A stretch of DNA of 61,548 nt, taken from Erythrobacter sanguineus. Its GTDB lineage: Bacteria; Pseudomonadota; Alphaproteobacteria; Sphingomonadales; Sphingomonadaceae. The notes beneath the pieces were generated by a model. That model had not been told where the DNA came from and did not search any database. It saw nothing but the letters and a program-made list of their open reading frames with translations. The stretch is from NCBI GenBank assembly GCA_945878845.1, contig CAMCUB010000019.1, forward strand, positions 1 to 61,548, given 5' to 3'. Below are positions 33,595-41,584 of the stretch, piece by piece (within the stretch, counting starts at the first letter, position 1; each line of letters starts with the position of its first letter). The translations under genes and the position numbers were made by a program.

Positions 33595-33933
33595 GTGCAA
33601 GCAGACATCGTGATCCGCGCGCTCGGTGCGCTGGCGCAGGAGCATCGCCTCGCCGCGTTCCGGCTGCTGGTTCAGGCCGGGGCGGAAGGCATTCCGGCCG
33701 GCGTGCTGGCCGAGCGGATCGGCGTGCCGCCCTCCTCGATGAGCTTCCACCTTGCCCAGCTCGCCCATGCCGGGCTGGTCACCCAGCGGCGCGAAAGCCG
33801 CTCGATCATCTATTCGGCCGATTATGCCGCGATGAGCGGCCTGATGGCCTACCTCACCGAAAACTGCTGCGGCGGCGTGCCTTGCGAGGACGCTGCCGCC
33901 TGCCTGCCTGCCACCAACCGGGAGACCGTCTGA
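33595..33933 (+). CDS. arsR: Arsenic-responsive repressor ArsR
   Basis: A winged-helix repressor of 112 residues, starting at GTG with TTGGAG upstream. The recognition region is IGVPPSSMSFHLAQLAHAGL. A C-terminal cysteine cluster, C91-C92 with C97 and C103 (TENCCGGVPCED), resembles the As(III) site reported for Acidithiobacillus ferrooxidans ArsR rather than the helix-located site of plasmid R773 ArsR. It should repress its own operon through the palindrome overlapping the promoter. arsI follows with no gap (TGATG). Confidence 0.92.
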   Translation: MQADIVIRALGALAQEHRLAAFRLLVQAGAEGIPAGVLAERIGVPPSSMSFHLAQLAHAGLVTQRRESRSIIYSADYAAMSGLMAYLTENCCGGVPCEDAAACLPATNRETV

Positions 33934-34409
33934 TGAAACGCTTCCACATGCATGTCGGCGTGACCGACCTCGATGCCTCGATCGCCTTCTACACCCACCT
34001 GTTCGGCGCGGAGCCGAGCGTGGTGAAGGCCGACTACGCCAAGTGGATGCTCGAAGACCCGCGCATCAACTTCGCGCTCTCGATGCGCGAAGGCGCGGCC
34101 AAGGGCATCGAGCATGTCGGCCTGCAGGTCGAGGACGAGAGCGAACTCGCCGAAGTCTATACCCGATTGAAGGCCGCCGACCGCCCGGTGCTGGAAGAAG
34201 GCGCGACCACATGCTGCTATGCCAAGTCGGAAAAGAGCTGGATCGCCGATCCTGACGGCGTGGTGTGGGAAGCCTTCCTGACCAGCGGTGGCAGCACCAC
34301 CTATGGCGGCAGCCCTGATCTCGAACAGCTCGCCAATGCCGATGCGGCGACGGGCGCGTGCTGCGTCCCGCAGGCAGCCGCGCCCGCCGCGGCTGTGGGC
34401 TGCTGCTGA
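33933..34409 (+). CDS. arsI: ArsI/CadI-type metalloenzyme (C-As lyase candidate)
   Basis: A vicinal-oxygen-chelate dioxygenase of 158 residues. Metal ligands are visible as H5 (or H7), H61 and E113, and the vicinal cysteines C94-C95 (ATTCCYAKSEKSW) match the substrate site of ArsI enzymes that break the carbon-arsenic bond of methylarsonous acid. The C-terminal tail adds Cys pairs (GACC and GCC) around an alanine-rich stretch, which may bind metal. Family members are also called CadI, so organoarsenical demethylation is likely but not certain. Confidence 0.87.
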   Translation: MKRFHMHVGVTDLDASIAFYTHLFGAEPSVVKADYAKWMLEDPRINFALSMREGAAKGIEHVGLQVEDESELAEVYTRLKAADRPVLEEGATTCCYAKSEKSWIADPDGVVWEAFLTSGGSTTYGGSPDLEQLANADAATGACCVPQAAAPAAAVGCC

Positions 34410-34429
34410 CCAGAACCGCGGGGGCGACC

Positions 34430-34921
34430 ATGAACATTCTGGTGCTTTGCACGGGCAATTCCGCCCGCTCGATCCTTGGCGAGGTGATCCTTGGCCACCT
34501 CGGCGCGGGGCGGATCACCGCCTTCAGCGCCGGGAGCCAGCCCAAGGGCGCGGTCCATCCCGGCGCGCTGCGGCTGCTCGCGGCCAAGGGCTTCGATGTA
34601 TCCGCGCTCCATTCCAAGAGCTGGAACGTCTTCTGCGCGCCTGACGCGCCGGAGATCGACCTTGCCATCACCGTGTGCGGCAGCGCAGCGGGCGAGGCCT
34701 GCCCGGTCTTCCCCGGCACGCCCTTGCGCGCCCACTGGGGCCTGCCCGACCCGGCGGCGGTGACGGGCGATGACGCGGCGGTCGATGCCGCCTTCGCGCA
34801 GACCTGGGACTGGCTGACGATGCGCGCCAATGCCCTGCTCGCCCTGCCGTTCGAGACGATGGCGCCTGCCGACTTGCAAGCGCGGCTCGCGGAGATCGGC
34901 CAGATGGAAGGCGCAGCATGA
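34430..34921 (+). CDS. arsC: Arsenate reductase, thioredoxin-coupled LMW-PTP type
   Basis: A 163-residue reductase of arsenate to arsenite. The phosphatase-like loop LCTGNSARS gives the nucleophile C7, and C83 (ITVCGSAAGE) and C91 (EACPVFPG) supply the cysteine relay seen in the Staphylococcus-type enzyme. ATG 34430 is selected; an in-frame ATG at 34358 lies within the arsI coding region. It overlaps aqpS by 4 nt. Confidence 0.92.
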   Translation: MNILVLCTGNSARSILGEVILGHLGAGRITAFSAGSQPKGAVHPGALRLLAAKGFDVSALHSKSWNVFCAPDAPEIDLAITVCGSAAGEACPVFPGTPLRAHWGLPDPAAVTGDDAAVDAAFAQTWDWLTMRANALLALPFETMAPADLQARLAEIGQMEGAA

Positions 34922-35592
34922 GGCGCGCGCTGTTTGCGGAAGGCCTCGGCAGCTTCTTCCTCTTCGCCACCGTGGTCGGTTCGGGGATCATGGCCGAAAG
35001 CCTTGCGGGCGGGAACGTCGCAGTCGCGCTGATCGGCAACACGCTCGCCACCGCGGCGATCCTGTTCGTGCTGATCACCATGCTGGGGCCGATCTCGGGC
35101 GCGCATTTCAATCCGGCGGTGACGCTGGTCTTCGCTTTGCGCCGGGAGATCGGAGCGGGGATTGCGCTCGCCTATGTCGCGGCACAACTTGGCGGGGGCA
35201 TTATCGGGGTGTGGAGCACGCACCTGATGTTCGATCTGCCGATCCTGCAATTGAGCACGACGGCGCGAACGGGCGCAGGCCAGTGGGCGGGCGAGGCAAT
35301 CGCCACTTTCGGACTGGTTCTGACCATCCTCGCAACGCTCGCAGCGAGCCGCGACCGGGTGCCGCTTAGCGTCGCGCTCTACATCGCGGCGGGGTATTGG
35401 TTTACCTCCTCGACCAGCTTCGCCAATCCCGCGATCACGGCTGCGCGCAGCCTTTCCGACACTTTCGCGGGGATCGCGCCGGGCGATGTGCCGGGCTTCG
35501 TGCTGGCGCAGCTGGCAGGCGCGCTGGCGGGACTGGGCGCGGCGCGGCTGTTGCTGGCGGGCGAGCGGCAAGAGGACGGAAAGCCGGCCTGA
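34918..35592 (+). CDS. aqpS: Aquaporin-family channel (AqpS-like)
   Basis: An MIP-family channel of 224 residues with six transmembrane helices and both half-helix motifs: GAHFNPAVTLVF and SFANPAITAARS. Placed last in an ars operon that has no arsB or acr3 pump, it would let arsenite formed by ArsC leave passively, as described for Sinorhizobium AqpS. Substrate selectivity is inferred from this context only. Confidence 0.88.
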   Translation: MRRALFAEGLGSFFLFATVVGSGIMAESLAGGNVAVALIGNTLATAAILFVLITMLGPISGAHFNPAVTLVFALRREIGAGIALAYVAAQLGGGIIGVWSTHLMFDLPILQLSTTARTGAGQWAGEAIATFGLVLTILATLAASRDRVPLSVALYIAAGYWFTSSTSFANPAITAARSLSDTFAGIAPGDVPGFVLAQLAGALAGLGAARLLLAGERQEDGKPA

Positions 35593-35895
35593 GGGCGCCG
35601 CGCGGCAGTCGCCCGCAGCCCGCCTCGCATAAGGGCTTTCCTACAGGCGCCGCATTTGTCAGGCTTGCGGAATGACCCTCGCTTCGCTCTCGCAAATGCT
35701 CCTGCCCGCGCCCGCCGCGCCGGCGTTTGTGCGGGTTTGCGGGGGGCGCTCGGGGGGCGGGATTTACGCCTTTGCACAGTGTCTGATGTGTCTCCAACAG
35801 ACAGGAACGGGGGCGCGTTGCTGAACGCTAGGCGCTGCCTCGGGGCTGCCCGCGCTGCCTGTGTGCCGAGTCGCCCCGGCCGCGGCCTCTCGCCC
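35593..35895. other. Gap between convergent aqpS and crtC
   Basis: No credible gene on either strand; the long frame starting at 35656 is a shadow of crtC. It is very GC-rich. At 35780-35803 there is an exact inverted repeat TGTCTG-N12-CAGACA. No textbook terminator with a T run is visible for either converging gene. Confidence 0.6.
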
Positions 35896-36831
35896 CTAAC
35901 GCGCGCGGCGGGGCATCCGGTAGGGGAGCATGAACTGCACCAGCTGCGAGGAGAAGCGCTGCATGTCGAGGCTCTCCTGCACCGCCACCACCTCCTCGCC
36001 GAGAAAGCGCGAGGCGAGTTCGGCGCGGGCGTAGAAGGGGGTGTCCTCCCATGTGCGGCGCACCTCGGCGACACCGATGTCGGAGCGAGTGCGGCGGGTG
36101 ATGCCCCACTTGGAGTTGGGCAGCGCGGCGATCGGCGGAAGCTCGACCGGCTCGGGCACGCCATGGCGGTCAAAGCGCAGCGCGCTGGCGAACAGCGAGC
36201 CGTCGCCGCGCTCGCCCTCGTAGCACACCAGCGCGCCCTGCTTGAGGTGGGCGCGCGACCAGTGCCAGGTGTTGAAGCCGCTCTCGAGCGGCTCGGACCC
36301 GCGGTTGTGATCGAGATAGGCCTTGCCGCTCCACGAGACTCCGGGCGAGGTCATCTCCACCTCGATCCGCGCGCAGGGGGCAAGGCAGTGCCAGATGTGG
36401 TTCTCGCATGCGTCGAGCGCGAAGGCGGTGCGGTTGAGCATCTCGGGGAAGACGCGGACGGTGCCGGTCACCTTGCGTTGCCACGGCACGAACAGCCGCG
36501 TGTCGCCCTCGACGATGTCGATGGTGAGCGCGCCGTTCTCCCAGCGCACATTGCTGGGGCCGATGGCGAGGTTGGAGGCGTCACGCTGGACAGCGCTGCG
36601 CCCGCGCTCGGTCATCACCCAGCGGTGCTGGGGCCCGTAGAGCGCGACGTTGAGGCAGGCATGGTCGATCGGATCGCTGCGCCCGGAGCGCTTGTAGTAG
36701 GGCGAGAAGACCGAGCCCAGAAAGGCGATGATGGTCAGCCCGTGCTGCCCGTCGTCGCTGATCGCGTCGACATACCACCAGGTGTAGCCGCCCGCTGGGA
36801 TCGCCTCGTCGAAGCGAGGTCCTTCACGATC
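35896..36831 (-). CDS. crtC: Hydroxyneurosporene synthase / carotenoid 1,2-hydratase (start uncertain)
   Basis: CrtC adds water across the terminal double bond of acyclic carotenoids. The conserved body runs from EGPRFDEAIPAGGYTWWY through TIIAFLGSVFSPYYKRSG to the C-terminus FMLPYRMPRRAR, about 311 residues. The position given for the start is only where homology begins: in this frame there is no ATG, GTG or TTG near it; the first downstream ATG would delete about 70 conserved residues, and the next upstream one would add about 100 residues of crtD shadow. Its first 100 bases overlap crtD out of frame, a normal arrangement for these genes. Confidence 0.85.
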   Translation of the reverse strand, partial: DREGPRFDEAIPAGGYTWWYVDAISDDGQHGLTIIAFLGSVFSPYYKRSGRSDPIDHACLNVALYGPQHRWVMTERGRSAVQRDASNLAIGPSNVRWENGALTIDIVEGDTRLFVPWQRKVTGTVRVFPEMLNRTAFALDACENHIWHCLAPCARIEVEMTSPGVSWSGKAYLDHNRGSEPLESGFNTWHWSRAHLKQGALVCYEGERGDGSLFASALRFDRHGVPEPVELPPIAALPNSKWGITRRTRSDIGVAEVRRTWEDTPFYARAELASRFLGEEVVAVQESLDMQRFSSQLVQFMLPYRMPRRAR

Positions 36832-38300
36832 ACCCGCGTGGCCAGCTGCCCGGACAAGGCTGCCATAGGGACGCCGGCCGCCGGATGGGTCGCTCCGCCC
36901 GTGCAGTAGAGCCCGGGCAGACGGGTCTTGGGACCCTGCCGCTGGAAGGAGGCCGCCCAGCCGTGCGACGCTCGCCCATAGAGGGCGCCGCCCGTGGCCG
37001 GGAAGAGGTGCTCCCAGTCCGTGGGCGTCATGAGCTGATGCGGGAAGGGCTCGTCCAGTGTCAGGCCGCAGCGTGTCAGCGTGGCCATCATGGCTGTTGT
37101 GCATCGGGCTCTCTCCTCGGGGGTGTAGGTGTGGACGTCTCCGTCGGCAGGGGCGTTGACGATGATCTGGAGGCGCTCGCGGCCCGTGGGGGGCGGAGCA
37201 TGGTGGTCGGCGCCGCGGTCGATGGCGCAGACGTAGACGGTGGGCTCGGACGGGGTGCGGCCGGCGGCGATGTCGGCGAACTCGCGGGCGTAGTCGCGCG
37301 AGAAGAAGACGTTGTGGTGGGTCAGTGCAGCGCCGCGCGTCTCGGCATGGGCGTACCAGACGAGCGCGGAGAGCGAGCGTTTGGCGGGCGGGATGGCGGG
37401 GACCGCGCGCATCGCCGCCTCGCCGAGCCGGCCGGTGGCGAGCGCGGACGGGTCGCCATTGCAGATGACGGTGTCGGCGGCGATGACCTCGCCCGAGGCC
37501 AGCCTGACGCCGCTGGCACGGCCACCGGCGGTGAGCACCTCGGCGACCGCAGCGCCGGTGCGCACCCGCGCCCCCTGCCGTGTCGCGAGGTTCGCGAGCG
37601 CCTTGGCGAGGGCATGGATCCCGCCCTCGATCAGCCACACCCCGCGCGCCTCAAGGTGGGCGATCAGCATCAGCGTGGCGGGGGCCTTGAAGGGGGATGA
37701 GCCGCAATAGGTGGCGTAGCGCCCGAACAGCTGCTGCAGGCGCGGATCGGCAAAGTGCTCGCCCAGCGCGGTCCAGAGCCGGTCGAAGGGACGCATCCCC
37801 AGCATCTGGGGCAGCTTGGCGAGACCCATGCGCCACATCATCGGCAGCGGGGTCGAGGCCTTGTCGCCGTGCAGGAAAGGATCCTCGAGCATGGTGAAGA
37901 TCCGCCCCGCCTCGGCCGCGAAACCCTCGTAGCCGCGCGCCGCTTGCGGTCCGGCAAAGCGGCCAACTGCGTCGACGCTGGCGTCATGGTCGGCGAAGAG
38001 ATCGAGGTGGCCCGAAGCGTCGTCCCACCAGTGGCGCGCGAGCACCTCGGCCTTGCGGACGGTCACATGGTCATCGAGCCGCGCGCCGCAAGCCGCGAAG
38101 ATCTCGTCGAACACGCCGCGATAGGTGAAGACTGTCGGCCCGCCGTCGATCTCGACGCCGTCAACCGCGACGCGGCGCGCCTTGCCGCCGACCCAAGGCT
38201 CTTTCTCGAGAACGGTCACATCGGCCCCGCGCGCAGCCAGCAGCGCGGCGCTGGTGAGCCCGCCGATGCCTGCACCGATGACGACGACTCGCCCGCTCAC
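36735..38300 (-). CDS. crtD: Hydroxyneurosporene desaturase / methoxyneurosporene dehydrogenase
   Basis: A CrtI-family FAD desaturase of 521 residues that introduces the 3,4 double bond in the spheroidene/spirilloxanthin pathway. FAD motif VVIGAGIGGLTSAALLAARG at the N-terminus, DGGPTVFTYRGVFDE, and the C-terminal substrate/FAD block TGGATHPAAGVPMAALSGQL. The last 30 residues (ATPGGMSTRSATTGSTG) are encoded in the overlap with crtC. It is divergent from crtF across a 95-bp promoter region containing a perfect PpsR-type box. Confidence 0.94.
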   Translation of the reverse strand: MSGRVVVIGAGIGGLTSAALLAARGADVTVLEKEPWVGGKARRVAVDGVEIDGGPTVFTYRGVFDEIFAACGARLDDHVTVRKAEVLARHWWDDASGHLDLFADHDASVDAVGRFAGPQAARGYEGFAAEAGRIFTMLEDPFLHGDKASTPLPMMWRMGLAKLPQMLGMRPFDRLWTALGEHFADPRLQQLFGRYATYCGSSPFKAPATLMLIAHLEARGVWLIEGGIHALAKALANLATRQGARVRTGAAVAEVLTAGGRASGVRLASGEVIAADTVICNGDPSALATGRLGEAAMRAVPAIPPAKRSLSALVWYAHAETRGAALTHHNVFFSRDYAREFADIAAGRTPSEPTVYVCAIDRGADHHAPPPTGRERLQIIVNAPADGDVHTYTPEERARCTTAMMATLTRCGLTLDEPFPHQLMTPTDWEHLFPATGGALYGRASHGWAASFQRQGPKTRLPGLYCTGGATHPAAGVPMAALSGQLATRVIVKDLASTRRSQRAATPGGMSTRSATTGSTG

Positions 38301-38353
38301 TTGCCCTCGCTCCCGTCCATCCTCGCGATTATCATTGACCTTACGGCTTCATC

Positions 38354-38371
38354 TGTCCAATTATTTAGACA
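38354..38371. promoter_or_regulatory. PpsR-type box between crtD and crtF
   Basis: TGTCCAATTATTTAGACA, a perfect TGT-N12-ACA palindrome with an AT-rich centre. It sits 24 nt before the crtF start and 53 nt before crtD, so one bound repressor could close both carotenoid promoters in air or light. Confidence 0.85.
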
Positions 38372-38395
38372 TATGGCCCGTAAAGCACCCACCAA

Positions 38396-39520
38396 GTGAG
38401 CCGCTGGGCCGCCTTCAAGCTCGGCTATGTGGCGCGCCGGAACCGGTTGTTCGCAAGCCCGAAATTCCAGCACTGGGCCGCACGCCTGCCGGTAATCCGC
38501 TGGATCGCGCGGAGCCGCGCCAACGGCGCCTTCGACCTCCTTGCCGGGTTCGCCTATTCGCAGGTGCTGCGCGCCTATGTCGAAGGCGGGCTGTTCGACA
38601 TTCTCAAGGACGGCCCCCTCGGCGCGGGCGTGATCGCCGGGCGGATGGGGCTCACCAAAGAGGCCGCCCTCACCCTTCTGCGCGCCGGCCGCCCGCTGAT
38701 GCTGTCGGAGGAACCTGCCCCCGATCACTGGATGCTCGGCGAGCAAGGTGCTGTTTTCGCGTCTAACCCCGGCGTGCAGGCGATGGTGCGCCATCACCGC
38801 CTGCTCTATACTGACCTCACCGATCCGCTCGCGCTGCTCAAGGCCGATCGCGCCGAGCCGACCGCGCTCTCGCGGTTCTGGACCTATGCAGGCGCGCTCC
38901 AGGGCGTGACCGAGCGGGGCGAGGACACCGCGGAATATTCGCAGCTTATGGCCGCCTCGCAGCATTTTGTGGCGGACGAAGTGCTGGCGAGTGTGACCTT
39001 CCGTGACGTGCAAAAGCTGCTCGATGTCGGCGGCGGACACGGCGCGTTCCTGCGGCATATCGGCACCGCATGGCCGCACCTCAAGCTCGGCCTGTTCGAC
39101 TTGCCGGAAGTTGCAACCACCGGCACCAAGGTGCTGGGCGAGGCGCTGGGCGAGAGCCGCGTCACCGCGCATCCGGGCAATTTCTTCAGCGATTCCATAC
39201 CGCAAGGCTATGACATGGTGTCGCTGGTCCGCATCCTTCACGATCACGACGACGCCCCGGCACAAGCGCTCCTCGCTAATATCCGCAAGAGCTTGGCCCC
39301 GGGCACCCGCCTGCTCATCGCCGAGCCGATGGCGCGCATCCCCGGCGCGGAGGCGATGGGGGAGGCTTTCTTCGGCCTTTACCTGTGGGCGATGGGGTCT
39401 GGCAGGCCCCGAAGCCCGGCCGAAATCATCGCCATGACCCGCGCCGCCGGATTCGCCAGCGCCCGTTTCATCGCAACCGCGCAGGCCGTCAACGCAAGCG
39501 TCATCATCGCCACGGCTTGA
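38396..39520 (+). CDS. crtF: Hydroxyneurosporene O-methyltransferase
   Basis: A SAM-dependent methyltransferase of 374 residues that methylates the 1-hydroxyl made by CrtC, using the COMT-like two-domain plan. The N-terminal dimerisation region opens WAAFKLGYVARRNRLFASPK; the SAM site is LLDVGGGHGAFLRHIGTAWP with a downstream acidic LGLFDLPEV. The GTG at 38396 is the start used here. A second PpsR-type box follows the gene and serves bchC. Confidence 0.92.
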   Translation: MSRWAAFKLGYVARRNRLFASPKFQHWAARLPVIRWIARSRANGAFDLLAGFAYSQVLRAYVEGGLFDILKDGPLGAGVIAGRMGLTKEAALTLLRAGRPLMLSEEPAPDHWMLGEQGAVFASNPGVQAMVRHHRLLYTDLTDPLALLKADRAEPTALSRFWTYAGALQGVTERGEDTAEYSQLMAASQHFVADEVLASVTFRDVQKLLDVGGGHGAFLRHIGTAWPHLKLGLFDLPEVATTGTKVLGEALGESRVTAHPGNFFSDSIPQGYDMVSLVRILHDHDDAPAQALLANIRKSLAPGTRLLIAEPMARIPGAEAMGEAFFGLYLWAMGSGRPRSPAEIIAMTRAAGFASARFIATAQAVNASVIIATA

Positions 39521-39528
39521 GCATAAAT

Positions 39529-39546
39529 TGTCCAAGTTGTTTGACA
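39529..39546 (+). promoter_or_regulatory. PpsR-type box overlapping the bchC -35
   Basis: TGTCCAAGTTGTTTGACA, again a perfect TGT-N12-ACA. The right half contains TTGACA (39541-39546), a consensus -35; a 17-bp spacer leads to TAGCAC as a weak -10. Repressor binding would therefore mask the -35 of the bchCXYZ-pufBALM transcript. The leader to the bchC ATG is about 75 nt. Confidence 0.83.
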
Positions 39547-39647
39547 GTATGAACCGTAAGGCGTAGCACACAGTCGGGAGAACGTAGCTGCGGGGTTTTC
39601 GAATCGGCGTTCGCGCCTCGAATTCCACCTCAGGGGAGACCGAGATA

Positions 39648-40595
39648 ATGAACACGCTGGCCGTCATTCTTGAAGCACCGGAGCGCCTCGCTCTCCGGGC
39701 GCTCGAGATGAAGCCGGTGGAAGCTTCGGACGTTCTCGTTGAGATCGCCTGGAGCGGGATCAGCACCGGCACCGAGAAACTCCTGTTCACCGGCCGCATG
39801 CCGCCCTTCCCGGGCCTCGGCTATCCGCTGGTGCCGGGTTACGAATCGGTCGGCCGCATCGTAGGCGCAGGGGCCGATGCCCGCGCGCGGATCGGCGACT
39901 GGGTCTTCGTTCCCGGAGCGAATTGTTACACCGATGCGCGCAGCCTCTTCGGGGGCGCTGCGCGCCGCGTGATAGTGCCGTCGGCGCGAGCGTTGCCGAT
40001 CCCCGAGCATCTCGGAGAATCCGGGGTGCTCTGTGCCCTCGCGGCGACGGCACTACACGCGATCAAGGGTGGTTTCGCGCGGCGCGAAGCCCTGCCCGAT
40101 CTCATCATCGGCCACGGCGTGCTCGGCCGCCTGCTCGCCCGGCTGACGCTGGCCTTGGGCGGCGCGGCACCGACCGTGTGGGAAACCAACCCTGCCCGTC
40201 GCACCAGCGCTGTCGGTTACGACGTCATCGACCCGGCCACCGACGAGCGCCGCGATTATCACGCGATCTATGACGCCAGCGGTGACGCCGGCCTGATCGA
40301 CGATCTCATCATGCGCTTGTCCAAGGGCGGCGAGATCGTGCTCGCGGGCTTCTATTCCGAACGCGTCAGCTTCGCCTTCCCGGCCGCCTTCATGCGCGAG
40401 GCGCATTTCCGCGTCGCCGCCGAATGGCAGCCCGGCGACCTCGCCGAAACGCGGGCGCTGATCGAATGCGGGCGATTGGACCTCAAAGGCCTGATCACCA
40501 ACCGCCGCCCTGCCGGCGAAGCAATGGAGGCCTATCCGCAGGCCTTCACCGACCCCGATTGTCTCAAGATGGTTCTCGATTGGAGCGAATGCTGA
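39648..40595 (+). CDS. bchC: 3-hydroxyethyl bacteriochlorophyllide a dehydrogenase
   Basis: A medium-chain dehydrogenase-like protein of 315 residues that oxidises the C3 hydroxyethyl to acetyl in bacteriochlorophyll a synthesis. Recognisable blocks are [36 protein letters not shown] and [20 protein letters not shown] for cofactor binding. RBS-like AGGGGAG lies upstream of the ATG. It heads bchCXYZ and overlaps bchX by one base (TGATG). Confidence 0.95.
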   Translation: MNTLAVILEAPERLALRALEMKPVEASDVLVEIAWSGISTGTEKLLFTGRMPPFPGLGYPLVPGYESVGRIVGAGADARARIGDWVFVPGANCYTDARSLFGGAARRVIVPSARALPIPEHLGESGVLCALAATALHAIKGGFARREALPDLIIGHGVLGRLLARLTLALGGAAPTVWETNPARRTSAVGYDVIDPATDERRDYHAIYDASGDAGLIDDLIMRLSKGGEIVLAGFYSERVSFAFPAAFMREAHFRVAAEWQPGDLAETRALIECGRLDLKGLITNRRPAGEAMEAYPQAFTDPDCLKMVLDWSEC

Positions 40596-41584
40596 TGTCT
40601 GTGCTCGATACCCAGGCGGCCGACCTTCGCGAAGAAGCCAGCCACGAACCCGATCCGGTCCACACCGGCGAGGTGAAGTCCGAAACGCAGGTCATCGCGA
40701 TCTATGGCAAGGGCGGCTCGGGCAAGAGCTTCGCGCTGTCCAACCTCAGCTACATGATGGCCCAGCAGGGCAAGCGCGTGCTGCTGATCGGCTGCGATCC
40801 CAAGAGCGACACCACCAGCCTGCTGTTCGGCGGCAAGAGCTGCCCGACGATCATCGAAACCTCCAGCCGCAAGAAGCTCGCTGGGGAAGAGGTGAAGATC
40901 GAAGACGTCTGCTTCCAGCGCGACGGCGTCTTCGCGATGGAACTCGGCGGCCCCGAAGTCGGGCGCGGCTGCGGCGGCCGGGGCATCATCCACGGCTTCG
41001 AACTGCTGGAGAAATTGGGCTTCCATGACTGGGGCTTCGATTACGTGCTGCTCGATTTCCTCGGCGACGTGGTGTGCGGCGGCTTCGGCCTGCCGATTGC
41101 GCGCGACATGTGCCAGAAGGTGATCGTGGTCGGATCGAACGACCTGCAATCGCTCTACGTGGCGAACAACGTGTGCCAAGCGGTCGAGTACTTCCGCAAG
41201 ATGGGCGGGAACGTCGGTGTCGCTGGCATGATCGTCAACAAGGACGACGGCACGGGCGAGGCCAAGGCCTTTGCGGACGCGGTCGGCATCCCGGTGCTCA
41301 CCGCGATTCCCGCCAACGAGGATATCCGCCGCAAGAGCGCCAATTACCAGATCATCGGCATCCCTGGCGGCGAATGGGCGAGCCTGTTCGAAGAGCTCGC
41401 GATCAACGTCGCCGAAGCTCCGCCGCTGCGTCCCAATCCACTCTCGCAGGACGGCCTCCTCGGTCTGTTCAGCCCCGACGAGACCGGCGGCAATGTCGAG
41501 CTCGTCCCCGCCACTCAGGCCGACATGCGCGGCGGCGTCTACGAAACCCGACCCACCCTTGAAGTGATCTACGACGAGGCATGA
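40595..41584 (+). CDS. bchX: Chlorophyllide a reductase iron protein
   Basis: The nitrogenase-Fe-protein-like ATPase (329 residues) that feeds electrons to BchYZ for reduction of the bacteriochlorin B ring. P-loop AIYGKGGSGKSFALSNL, and the two [4Fe-4S] cysteines in EVGRGCGGRGII and GDVVCGGFGLP, are present. The start at ATG 40595 follows the bchC stop; an ATG six bases earlier is possible. It is coupled to bchY by ATGA. Confidence 0.96.
   Translation: MSVLDTQAADLREEASHEPDPVHTGEVKSETQVIAIYGKGGSGKSFALSNLSYMMAQQGKRVLLIGCDPKSDTTSLLFGGKSCPTIIETSSRKKLAGEEVKIEDVCFQRDGVFAMELGGPEVGRGCGGRGIIHGFELLEKLGFHDWGFDYVLLDFLGDVVCGGFGLPIARDMCQKVIVVGSNDLQSLYVANNVCQAVEYFRKMGGNVGVAGMIVNKDDGTGEAKAFADAVGIPVLTAIPANEDIRRKSANYQIIGIPGGEWASLFEELAINVAEAPPLRPNPLSQDGLLGLFSPDETGGNVELVPATQADMRGGVYETRPTLEVIYDEA

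Noticed and set aside
35656..36909. 417-codon plus-strand frame across the aqpS-crtC gap
   Set aside because: Low-complexity start and then antisense to crtC; no motifs and no ribosome binding site.
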